43,428 nt of DNA. Source: Candidatus Aminicenantota bacterium (GTDB lineage: Bacteria > Acidobacteriota > Aminicenantia > Aminicenantales > Aminicenantaceae). The stretch is taken from contig WJMT01000043.1 in NCBI GenBank assembly GCA_014727835.1, positions 1 to 43,428 of the forward strand. Direction: 5' to 3'. A program made the position numbers and the translations under genes. The first letter of the stretch is position 1, and every line of letters begins with the position of its first letter. Positions 9,134 to 16,372 of the stretch are shown here, one piece after another. A model generated the notes under the pieces. That model was not told where the DNA came from. It saw only the letters and a program-made list of their open reading frames with translations, and searched no databases.

Positions 9134-11485
9134 TTATTCATAGCGGAGACTGTTTATGGGATTGGCCGAAGCAGCTCTCACAGCCCTCCAGCTGACTGTC
9201 AGAAGTGCGATGATGAGTGCAGTCAATCCTGCACAGACAAACATCCATAATTGAATGGTGATGCGGTAGGCAAAATTCTGCAGCCATTGGTTCATGGCAT
9301 AATAAGCAATGGGCCAGGCAATGACATTTGCCGCCAGCACCCATTTGGTGAAATCCTTGGAGATCAGGACAACAATTCCCATGACAGGAGCTCCCAGTAC
9401 TTTTCTAATGCCAATTTCTTTAGTCCGCTGTTCTGATAGGAAAGAAGCCAGTCCGAACAAGCCCAGACAGGAGATAAACACAGCCAGGAAAGCAAAAGAG
9501 CTGAAAATCCTCTTGATCTTTTTTTCAGATGCATACAATTGATCTATAGTCTGATCCAAAAAATGGATCTCATAGAGATGATGGGGAAAATGCTCTTCCC
9601 AGGTTTTCTTTATGTAAGAGAGCACTTCAGGGGTGTTCTGGGGATTGATCCTTAGGGTGAGATATTGATAGAACCGCCTTTTTGGCCCCAACTGAAGGAT
9701 CAAAGGTTCGATTTGTTCTTTCAATGATTTGAAGTGAAAGTCTTTGACCACACCGATGATTCTTCCGTCTTTATCCCAGGCACTGAATCTCTTTCCCAAA
9801 GGGGATTGGATGCCCATAGCCTTGACAGCCGCTTCATTGACCACAAAAGCATCCGAGATATCTGAGGGAAAGTCTTTGGAATAAAATCTTCCCTGCGTCA
9901 TTTCCATGCCGTAGGTGTTCAGATAATCTTCATTGACCACAATGGTCTGTAAACCAATGTATTTTTGGTCCTCTGTTTTTCCCTCCCAATCAGCTCCGGT
10001 GTTGAGATTGATGTAAGTGGGAAGGTCATTGGAAACCGTGAGGTTGATGATGTTTTTTGATTGGAGAAGGTCCTGTCTGAGAACCTCATATTTGTGGCTG
10101 AAATAACTTCCGGTCCTCAGATAGACCAGACTTTCCTTATCAAAGCCCAGTTTTTTGTTTCTCATAAAATCAAGCTGAGTGGAGACAATGATGGTGCTGA
10201 TGATCACCATAATGGATAGAGAGAACTGAAGGATCACAGAGGTTTTTCTGAACAAGACACTCCTTCTTCCTTTAAGGAAGGAATCTTTCAGTATGTTTGC
10301 GGGCCTGAAAGAGGGAAAGAAAACCGAAGGATAGCTGCCTGACAGCAGTCCGGTCAGGAGAAAAAGGCCAATGGAAGCCAGCAAAAAGCGGCCATCCAAA
10401 AAATTCAGTGAAAGGGGTTTTTCGGTTATATTCCTGAACAGCGGCAGGGAAAGTTCGACCAGAAAAAAGGCCAAGACAAAGGCCATTCCTGTAAATATCA
10501 TGGATTCGGTGAAAAACTGTGTGACCAATTGAGACCTGTTGGCTCCCACGACTTTGCGAATTCCCACTTCTTTGGCCCGTTTGGTGAAATGGGCTGTGGT
10601 GAGGTTCATGAAGTTGATGCAGGCAATGAACAGCACCACCAGTGCGATCAAGGAGAACAGCGCCACGTAGAGAAAATCTCCGTGACCGGTATCGAATTTG
10701 AAATGAGAATGGAGATGAATCCGGTTTAAAGGCTGAATAAACATCTGAATGTTGTATTCTGCAAAATACTGGTCACAAAAAAGATCCAGTGCTTGATTGG
10801 CTTTCTCCAGGCTGATGTGTTCTTCAAGAAGCACATATGTTTGATAATCCTGTGAAGAGGTCCAGCTGTCCGGTTCTTTCCAATTTCTGCAGATCTCAAA
10901 GGAGGCCAGAACATTGAATTTAAGGGTAGAATTATGGGGAACATCTTTCAAAACACCGGTGACTTTCAGCGGCCGGTCCACTCTTCCGGAATATTGAATG
11001 GTCTGTCCCATAGGATCCTGGTCCCCAAAATATTTTTTAGCTGTTGTTTCCGTCAAAACCAGAGATCCGGGATCATTGAGTGCTGTTTGAGGATCTCCTT
11101 TGATAAAGGGATAGGTGAAGATGTTGAAAAAATTGGATTCCACTAAAAGGGTGTTCCGTTCCTCGAATTGTTTATCTTCATATTCCAAAATCCCCCCTCC
11201 CCATACAAAACGGACCGCATTCTTTATTTCTGGAAACTCATTGATCATAACCGGAGCCAATGGTCCGGGGGAGGCAGGGATTTGAGTTCCATCTATATCC
11301 ATGATGATCCGGCCGATTCTTTCTGATTGTTCATGGAACCGGTCATAACTCAGCTCATCCTGTACCCAGAGTAAAATCAGGATAGCGCAGGCCAATCCTA
11401 TGGCAAGACCCATGAGATTGATCAGGGAAAACCCAGGATGGCGTTGGATGTTTCTGAAGGTCATTTTCAGATAATTTTTTAACAT
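9134..11485 (-). CDS. FtsX/MacB-type double-domain ABC permease without prefix domain
   Basis: A 783-residue membrane protein from MLKNYLKMTFRNIQRHPGF. It has two MacB-periplasmic/FtsX halves: an N-terminal membrane helix (LINLMGLAIGLACAILILLW), a large periplasmic domain, a three-helix block with RAKEVGIRKVVGANRSQL, a second periplasmic domain, and a closing block RTKEIGIRKVLGAPVMGIV. Proteins of this type couple an ATPase to mechanotransmission or export of lipoproteins, peptides or drugs, but no ATPase gene is nearby. The ATG at 11485 is preferred over longer starts because a consensus sigma-54 promoter places transcription start at about 11510, with TTAGGA in the 25-base leader. It differs from the two neighbouring permeases in lacking the cytoplasmic prefix segment and the PadR partner. 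Confidence 0.88.
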   Translation of the reverse strand: MLKNYLKMTFRNIQRHPGFSLINLMGLAIGLACAILILLWVQDELSYDRFHEQSERIGRIIMDIDGTQIPASPGPLAPVMINEFPEIKNAVRFVWGGGILEYEDKQFEERNTLLVESNFFNIFTYPFIKGDPQTALNDPGSLVLTETTAKKYFGDQDPMGQTIQYSGRVDRPLKVTGVLKDVPHNSTLKFNVLASFEICRNWKEPDSWTSSQDYQTYVLLEEHISLEKANQALDLFCDQYFAEYNIQMFIQPLNRIHLHSHFKFDTGHGDFLYVALFSLIALVVLFIACINFMNLTTAHFTKRAKEVGIRKVVGANRSQLVTQFFTESMIFTGMAFVLAFFLVELSLPLFRNITEKPLSLNFLDGRFLLASIGLFLLTGLLSGSYPSVFFPSFRPANILKDSFLKGRRSVLFRKTSVILQFSLSIMVIISTIIVSTQLDFMRNKKLGFDKESLVYLRTGSYFSHKYEVLRQDLLQSKNIINLTVSNDLPTYINLNTGADWEGKTEDQKYIGLQTIVVNEDYLNTYGMEMTQGRFYSKDFPSDISDAFVVNEAAVKAMGIQSPLGKRFSAWDKDGRIIGVVKDFHFKSLKEQIEPLILQLGPKRRFYQYLTLRINPQNTPEVLSYIKKTWEEHFPHHLYEIHFLDQTIDQLYASEKKIKRIFSSFAFLAVFISCLGLFGLASFLSEQRTKEIGIRKVLGAPVMGIVVLISKDFTKWVLAANVIAWPIAYYAMNQWLQNFAYRITIQLWMFVCAGLTALIIALLTVSWRAVRAASANPINSLRYE

Positions 11486-11520
11486 GGTTGTTTTCCTAAC
11501 CTTTGATTGTCCATTAAGAA

Positions 11521-11537
11521 TGCAACTATCGTGCCAA
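11521..11537 (-). promoter_or_regulatory. Sigma-54 (RpoN) promoter for the 9134-11485 permease
   Basis: The minus strand reads TTGGCACGATAGTTGCA, which fits the sigma-54 consensus YTGGCACGRNNNTTGCW at every defined position, with the -24 GG and -12 GC ten bases apart. Predicted transcription start is about 11510, leaving a 25-base leader with a TTAGGA ribosome site before the ATG at 11485. Sigma-54 promoters need an enhancer-binding activator; none is encoded in this window. Confidence 0.85.
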
Positions 11538-11587
11538 TGATTATATTTAGGGTGAATGGAAATGAAAACCAAAAAATATTTCACAAA

Positions 11588-11608
11588 ATGTGTCCGCTGG
11601 CGGAACAT
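11588..11608. promoter_or_regulatory. Candidate upstream activator site (dyad) for the sigma-54 promoter
   Basis: Left arm ATGTGTCCGC and right arm GCGGAACAT (reverse complement ATGTTCCGC) flank a central TG: a nearly perfect dyad with one extra base in the left arm. Its centre lies about 88 bases upstream of the predicted start of the sigma-54 promoter, the usual distance for an enhancer site. A weaker related dyad (GTGTGC / CGAACAC) is at 11612-11629, consistent with paired binding sites. An alternative is a PadR operator for the divergent gene, since ATGT...ACAT half-sites are common for PadR proteins. Confidence 0.5.
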
Positions 11609-11772
11609 GTGGTGTGCAAAATCGAACACTTAAAATTTGAGGGCTTTGGTCTGTTTGATTGAATAATTTCCGTCTCCCCACAAAATGCAACCTTTTGATA
11701 GTCCAATACGTCTATATATTTGTAAAACACAAAAAAATGGAATCTTGAATGAGAAAGGATAGATAACCAAAG

Positions 11773-12099
11773 ATGAAAGAAATAACCAGAGCAGAGGAGA
11801 TGGTGCTTTTGGCCATCTGGCGCTTGAAAGAGAAGGCTTACGGAGTGTCGATACGAAGACAGATACAAAAAGATGCCGGAAAAGATTACACTTACGGCAC
11901 TCTCTATGGACTCCTGAGGCAGCTGGCTTCCAAAGGGTATGTGCATAAGGTCATGGGAGATCCTCTGCCAAAAAAAGGAGGCCGGAGCCGGACCTACTTC
12001 AAACTCACATCATCAGGCATTCAATCTCTGAAAGATTCTCTCAGACTTCACCGGAGCCTGTGGAAAAACATCAATGAATTTTCTTTTGATGAGTCATGA
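11773..12099 (+). CDS. PadR family transcriptional regulator
   Basis: A 108-residue winged-helix protein. The helix-turn-helix region is EEMVLLAIWRLKEKAYGVSIRRQIQ, followed by the recognition region YGTLYGLLRQLASKGYV and the wing KKGGRSRTYFKLTSSG, all typical of PadR. The C-terminal helix is short, as in the subfamily linked to orphan permeases. Its stop overlaps the start of the downstream permease in an ATGA (12096-12099), so the two are translationally coupled and this protein very likely controls that permease. Known relatives repress their own operon. A small inverted repeat TTTGTAAAACACAAA (11719-11733) upstream could be an operator. Confidence 0.9.
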   Translation: MKEITRAEEMVLLAIWRLKEKAYGVSIRRQIQKDAGKDYTYGTLYGLLRQLASKGYVHKVMGDPLPKKGGRSRTYFKLTSSGIQSLKDSLRLHRSLWKNINEFSFDES

Positions 12100-14729
12100 G
12101 TCCTAAAAAAAAGAAAATCCCTCTCCCTCCACGCCTGCCGGAGTGGATCATTCAAAAAATAGCGTGGAAAGAGGACCGGTGGATTATTAAGGAGGACCTT
12201 CGGGAAGAATACTCCTATAGGGTCTCCTCAAAAGGGGAGAAAAAATCCTGTTTGTGGTACTGGGCACAGTTGCTCCGGTCCCTGTTCCCGTTTATCAAAT
12301 ACACGGTTTATTGGAGGCTTGTTATGTTTCAGAATTATCTCAAAACCGCTTTTCGGAATATAAGAAAGCACAAAGGACATGCGTTTATCAATATATCGGG
12401 TTTGGCAGTGGGAATGGCCTGCTGCATTCTGATTATGATTTTTGTGTTTGATGAGCTGAGTTATGACAAATTTCATGAAAACCATGGCCGCATCTACCGA
12501 GTCACCCGGAAGTGGTTCAATGATGACGGTGAGGTCAACCTCCATTTGGGACATGTGGCGCCTCCAGTAGCCCCGCTTCTGGAAAATGATTTTCCTGAAA
12601 TCGAACATGCGGTCCGGCTGATTCGAGAATCGGGATTTTTAGTCGGAAGAAACTCTGAATTCTTTGAAGAGTCCCGTGTCTTTTTTGCCGAACAGGATGT
12701 CTTTAAAGTTTTCTCTTTTCCTTTGAAAGCCGGGGATCCTGAGACCGCTCTTCAGAATCCTTTCTCTTTTGTTATTTCTGAAGATATGGCCAAAAAATAT
12801 TTTGGAGAACAAGATCCACTGGGTAAGCCGCTTCAGATACAGGCAGGACCCCATAAGGCAGATATGATGGTGACCGGTGTGATGGAAAACATACCCCATA
12901 ATTCTCACTTCCATGCGGATTTTTTTGGTTCATTTAAGACCTATGAGGCTGTGGTAGGGGATGAGGAGCTTCAAAGATGGTCCAGCAACAACTACGCTAC
13001 CTATCTTCTGATGCCTGAAAACTATGACATCAACAGATTGAAAAGCCAGCTGGATCCTTTTATCGATAGGCATATGTCTGAGGGAATGAGCAAGAGAACC
13101 AAGCTGGAGCTTCAAGAACTCACAGATATCCACCTTTACTCCCATCTGGATTCTGAAATCGAAGCCAACAGTGACATCACTTATGTGTATGTGTTTTCAG
13201 TGATCGCCTTTTTTGTTCTATTGATCGGGTGTGTGAATTTCATGAATCTGTCTACGGCCCGATCAGCAGGCCGGGCAAAGGAAGTGGGGATGCGCAAAGT
13301 GGTGGGAGCTCAGCGTGATCAGCTGATCCGCCAGTTCTTGAGTGAATCCATGCTCACAGCGGTTGTCTCTCTCGGGTTGTCTTTGGGACTGGTTTATTTA
13401 GCTCTTCCGGGATTCAGCCGGTTTGTTGGAAAAAATCTGTCCTATAATCTTATTGAGAATCTTCATGGGCTCGGCGTGCTGCTGCTATTGGCTGTGAGTG
13501 TGGGGCTTTTAGCAGGGCTTTATCCTGCTTTATTTCTCTCCGGATTCAAGCCTGTTCGGGTTTTAAGAGATAAAATGAGCAGCCAAAGAAAAGGAATGTC
13601 TTTCCGGACAGTTTTGGTGGTGTTCCAATTTTCCATTTCCATTATATTGATCATTTGTGTGAGCATTGTTTCCGGTCAGCTGGATTATATGAGGACCCGG
13701 GATCTTGGTTTTGAGGAAGAACAGGTAGCGGTCCTTCCTGCCAGCGAATCCATTCTTCAGAATCTGGATGATTTTAAGAATCGATTGCTCCGCAATCCAG
13801 GAGTTTTGAGTGTTTCAGCGGCTTCCCGGGTTCCTTCAGGCCGTCTGCTTGATTCTGCGGGGGCCCGTGTGCTGAGCGGTGAGACCAGTCAGCCCGTCAA
13901 ATTCCGCATCGCCATGCTTATGGTGGACTACGACTACATCCCCACTTTTAAGATGGAGCTGGCTGCAGGCCGGAACTTTTCCCGACAAATGGGGACAGAT
14001 CCCAAACAGGCTTTTATTGTTAATGAGACGGCTGCGGAACGGATGGGCTGGGAATCACCGGAACAGGCGATTGGTAAAGGATTCGGTTACGGAGGACGGA
14101 TAGGCCGGATCATCGGAGTGGTCAGCGATTTTCATTTTGAATCACTTCATCAGGAGATATCGCCGCTGGTGATGTTTCTTTCTGAGTCGTCTTTGGGCCG
14201 GATTGCTGTCCGAATCAGCCCTCAGAATATTCCTCAGACTATGGGAGTTCTTAAGAAAACCTGGGCTGAAGAAAGACCGGATTACCCGTTTTCGTACTAC
14301 TTTGTGGATGAAAAATTTGACCAGCAGTATAAATCAGAAGAAAAGCTCCAGCAGACATTCAGAGCTTTTGCCTTTTTAGCCATATTCATCGGGTGTTTGG
14401 GGCTTTTTGGGCTGGCCTCATATTCCGCTGAGCGTCGGACCAAAGAAATCGGCATTCGAAAAGTTCTGGGTGCCCCCACATCCGGACTGGCGTTTTTGCT
14501 TTCCAGAGAATTCACCAAATGGGTGATTCTGGCCAATGTGTTTGCCTGGCCTGCGGCCTACTGGGTGATGTCTCGATGGCTCCAGAACTTTCCCTACCGT
14601 TCCGGTATCCGCATTGGGACTTTTCTTCTGGCAGGAGCTCTTGCCTGGGCGATTGCTTTATTGACTGTCAGCTATCAGGCTGTCAAGGCGTCTTTAGCTG
14701 ATCCTGTGGAATCGCTGAAATACGAATAA
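12096..14729 (+). CDS. FtsX/MacB-type ABC permease with PadR-linked prefix domain
   Basis: An 877-residue protein. Residues 1-75 are a soluble, charged segment (PPRLPEWIIQKIAW...EEYSYR) like the 'permease prefix' domain of PadR-linked orphan permeases. It is followed by MFQNYLKTAFRNIRKHKGHAF and two MacB/FtsX halves, with conserved blocks RAKEVGMRKVVGAQRDQLIRQF and RTKEIGIRKVLGAPTSG before membrane helices. No ATPase gene is adjacent, as is usual for this class. It overlaps the PadR gene by four bases. An internal ATG at about 12324 would give the prefix-less form, but the coupled start fits the operon. Substrate unknown. Confidence 0.88.
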   Translation: MSPKKKKIPLPPRLPEWIIQKIAWKEDRWIIKEDLREEYSYRVSSKGEKKSCLWYWAQLLRSLFPFIKYTVYWRLVMFQNYLKTAFRNIRKHKGHAFINISGLAVGMACCILIMIFVFDELSYDKFHENHGRIYRVTRKWFNDDGEVNLHLGHVAPPVAPLLENDFPEIEHAVRLIRESGFLVGRNSEFFEESRVFFAEQDVFKVFSFPLKAGDPETALQNPFSFVISEDMAKKYFGEQDPLGKPLQIQAGPHKADMMVTGVMENIPHNSHFHADFFGSFKTYEAVVGDEELQRWSSNNYATYLLMPENYDINRLKSQLDPFIDRHMSEGMSKRTKLELQELTDIHLYSHLDSEIEANSDITYVYVFSVIAFFVLLIGCVNFMNLSTARSAGRAKEVGMRKVVGAQRDQLIRQFLSESMLTAVVSLGLSLGLVYLALPGFSRFVGKNLSYNLIENLHGLGVLLLLAVSVGLLAGLYPALFLSGFKPVRVLRDKMSSQRKGMSFRTVLVVFQFSISIILIICVSIVSGQLDYMRTRDLGFEEEQVAVLPASESILQNLDDFKNRLLRNPGVLSVSAASRVPSGRLLDSAGARVLSGETSQPVKFRIAMLMVDYDYIPTFKMELAAGRNFSRQMGTDPKQAFIVNETAAERMGWESPEQAIGKGFGYGGRIGRIIGVVSDFHFESLHQEISPLVMFLSESSLGRIAVRISPQNIPQTMGVLKKTWAEERPDYPFSYYFVDEKFDQQYKSEEKLQQTFRAFAFLAIFIGCLGLFGLASYSAERRTKEIGIRKVLGAPTSGLAFLLSREFTKWVILANVFAWPAAYWVMSRWLQNFPYRSGIRIGTFLLAGALAWAIALLTVSYQAVKASLADPVESLKYE

Positions 14730-14745
14730 TCCAAGTTAAAAAATT

Positions 14746-15768
14746 TTATTTAAAAACAGCTCTCTTCCTTAATGATTCTATGATATTGGCAGATATCCAA
14801 TAAATATTGGGATTCCCGTTTTGAGGGCTCTGCTGACGCTTCTGCATTCGATCAATGGTCAGAGGTGAGCTCTCGAATGAATCCTTGTTTTCTTCACGCA
14901 CAGACATGAAAAAGAGGTATTTGCTGTCAGGCGAGACAGAGGAAGACCATTCAAAACCGGATGAGCTGTTTATTTTTTCTCCCATATTGATGGGCTGACT
15001 CCACTGATGCATTTCATTTTGAAACACAATATAATAATCCGTCCCCCCATAGCTGCTTTCTTTTATATAAGCCGGCACAATGATATAGCTTTCATCCGGA
15101 GAAACAAAAGCATTGTACCGGGTCTGACCGCAGTTAATCTGTTCAGGAAGCCTTTCCGGCTCCGCATAAGCCCCATTCACCCATTTTGACCGGTAGATCC
15201 CGTTAAGACCTCCGGATTCTTCTCTAGTGAAATAAAGAGTTCCGTCTCGAGTCACCGAAGGGAAAAATTCTCCTTTTTCTGTATTCACCGGAGCTCCCGG
15301 ATTATAGGGCTCGCCCCATCCCTCATCTGTTCTGTCCATGATCCAGATATCCCAGTTTTCCTTTTTTTCATCTGTTTCTGTCAGAGGACGGTTGGAAACA
15401 AAAAAGAACTTTTTTCCATCCGGTGAAATGTGAGGTTCAAGATTTTGAATTTTGGGGTCTTTGCAGAAAGGAGCCACTACAGGCTGGGTCCATTTTCCAT
15501 CCCTCTGCTGACTCATGATAATGGTGGAATAGGAGTGATTGCCCAAAACAAGCCCGAAGTACATTTCTTTTCCGTCCGGGGTCATGGCCACATCCCGTTC
15601 ATACATATCTGTGCAGATAATCCCCGGAGCAAAGACTTCAGGGCTGTCTCCGGGAGGCGTTTGTCCCAGATAATCTCCTTTTAGTTCTGTACTGCCTTTT
15701 GGCTGCTCACAGCTAAGTGTTGTCATAAACACAGCAACGACCAGAATTGGAATAATCATTGATTTCAT
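14746..15768 (-). CDS. PD40/TolB-like beta-propeller lipoprotein
   Basis: A 340-residue protein with a lipoprotein signal peptide ending in MTTLSC, acylated Cys at residue 20. The body has repeated WD40-like PD40 units: AMTPDGKEMYFGL, HISPDGKKFFFVSNR, SVTRDGTLYFTRE, FVSPDESYIIVPAY and SVSPDSKYLFFMS. This repeat type forms a six- or seven-bladed propeller in envelope proteins such as TolB; here it is likely membrane-anchored on the periplasmic or outer face. An AGGAGG ribosome site lies five bases before the ATG. It sits between two PadR-permease units, on the opposite strand, suggesting but not proving a role in the same envelope process. Two clean dyads lie in its upstream region. Confidence 0.75.
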   Translation of the reverse strand: MKSMIIPILVVAVFMTTLSCEQPKGSTELKGDYLGQTPPGDSPEVFAPGIICTDMYERDVAMTPDGKEMYFGLVLGNHSYSTIIMSQQRDGKWTQPVVAPFCKDPKIQNLEPHISPDGKKFFFVSNRPLTETDEKKENWDIWIMDRTDEGWGEPYNPGAPVNTEKGEFFPSVTRDGTLYFTREESGGLNGIYRSKWVNGAYAEPERLPEQINCGQTRYNAFVSPDESYIIVPAYIKESSYGGTDYYIVFQNEMHQWSQPINMGEKINSSSGFEWSSSVSPDSKYLFFMSVREENKDSFESSPLTIDRMQKRQQSPQNGNPNIYWISANIIESLRKRAVFK

Positions 15769-15804
15769 TGAGTCCTCCTATTGGTTTGAGTTTTCGTCTT
15801 AAAA

Positions 15805-15821
15805 GTGAAAAAGGTTTTCAC
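15805..15821. promoter_or_regulatory. Inverted repeat upstream of the propeller lipoprotein gene
   Basis: GTGAAAA and TTTTCAC form a perfect seven-base dyad around AGG, centred about 45 bases before the start at 15768. It has no T-run and lies upstream of the gene, so an operator is more likely than a terminator. Confidence 0.4.
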
Positions 15822-15831
15822 CCCTTCTGGC

Positions 15832-15843
15832 GAAACAAGTTTC
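15832..15843. promoter_or_regulatory. Palindrome GAAACAAGTTTC upstream of the propeller lipoprotein gene
   Basis: GAAAC and GTTTC arms flank a central AA, eleven bases beyond the GTGAAAA dyad. Two adjacent symmetrical sites in one short intergenic region suggest a regulator-binding region. The regulator is unknown. Confidence 0.35.
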
Positions 15844-15961
15844 ATTGAAAATGAGCTAAGGACAGCACACTGGAGCAAGTATTATAAAAAAAGAAAATAT
15901 CCCTGGCAAGCATTTTTTACGACTATCGACAACCTTTTATCCACTTTGTACGTATCTATTA

Positions 15962-15973
15962 TAGAATCTTCTA
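15962..15973. promoter_or_regulatory. Palindrome TAGAATCTTCTA in the second PadR promoter region
   Basis: TAGAA and TTCTA arms around TC form a perfect dyad. It starts at the end of a -10-like TATTAT (15957-15962), about 35 bases before the PadR start at 16008. This is where an autorepressor would bind. The link to PadR is inferred. Confidence 0.4.
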
Positions 15974-16007
15974 CATATTAATAAGAAATAAGCTGGAGTG
16001 AGAAAAG

Positions 16008-16340
16008 ATGGATATTTTGAGTCGAAGGGAAGAACAGATTTTACTGGCTGTTGGATATCTTCAAAAAGAGGCTTATCTTGTGGCGATTCGGAAACATCTT
16101 TCATCTGTACAAGGGAAAGAATGGTCTATTGGGGCTATTCATATCCCTCTGCGGAGAATGGAAAAACAAGGGCTCATCCACGCTTCGTTCGGAGGTTCAA
16201 CAGCTGAACGCGGAGGCCGTAGGAAGAAAATCTACAGATTGAGTTCTTCCGGATTGGCTGCTCTTAAAGAGAGCAAAAGAGTTAACGATATTTTATGGAC
16301 AAACTTTCTTAAGGTCACAACCCTTTCCGGGTTCGGATGA
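16008..16340 (+). CDS. PadR family transcriptional regulator
   Basis: A 110-residue winged-helix protein with EEQILLAVGYLQKEAYLVAIRKHL, the recognition region SIGAIHIPLRRMEKQGLI and the wing ERGGRRKKIYRLSSSGLAALKE. It is a paralogue of the regulator at 11773. The ATG has TGGAGTGAG upstream, giving a GGAG ribosome site. The downstream permease starts 32 bases after its stop, so the pair is probably one transcript, and the regulator presumably represses it. Confidence 0.9.
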   Translation: MDILSRREEQILLAVGYLQKEAYLVAIRKHLSSVQGKEWSIGAIHIPLRRMEKQGLIHASFGGSTAERGGRRKKIYRLSSSGLAALKESKRVNDILWTNFLKVTTLSGFG

Positions 16341-16372
16341 AACACCAGGAAAAAGGGTGAATTTTCATCGAA

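Noticed and set aside
11486-11629. Longer start for the permease ending at 9134
   Set aside because: The extension would read through the sigma-54 promoter and its predicted transcription start, and the extra 48 residues do not resemble a prefix domain.
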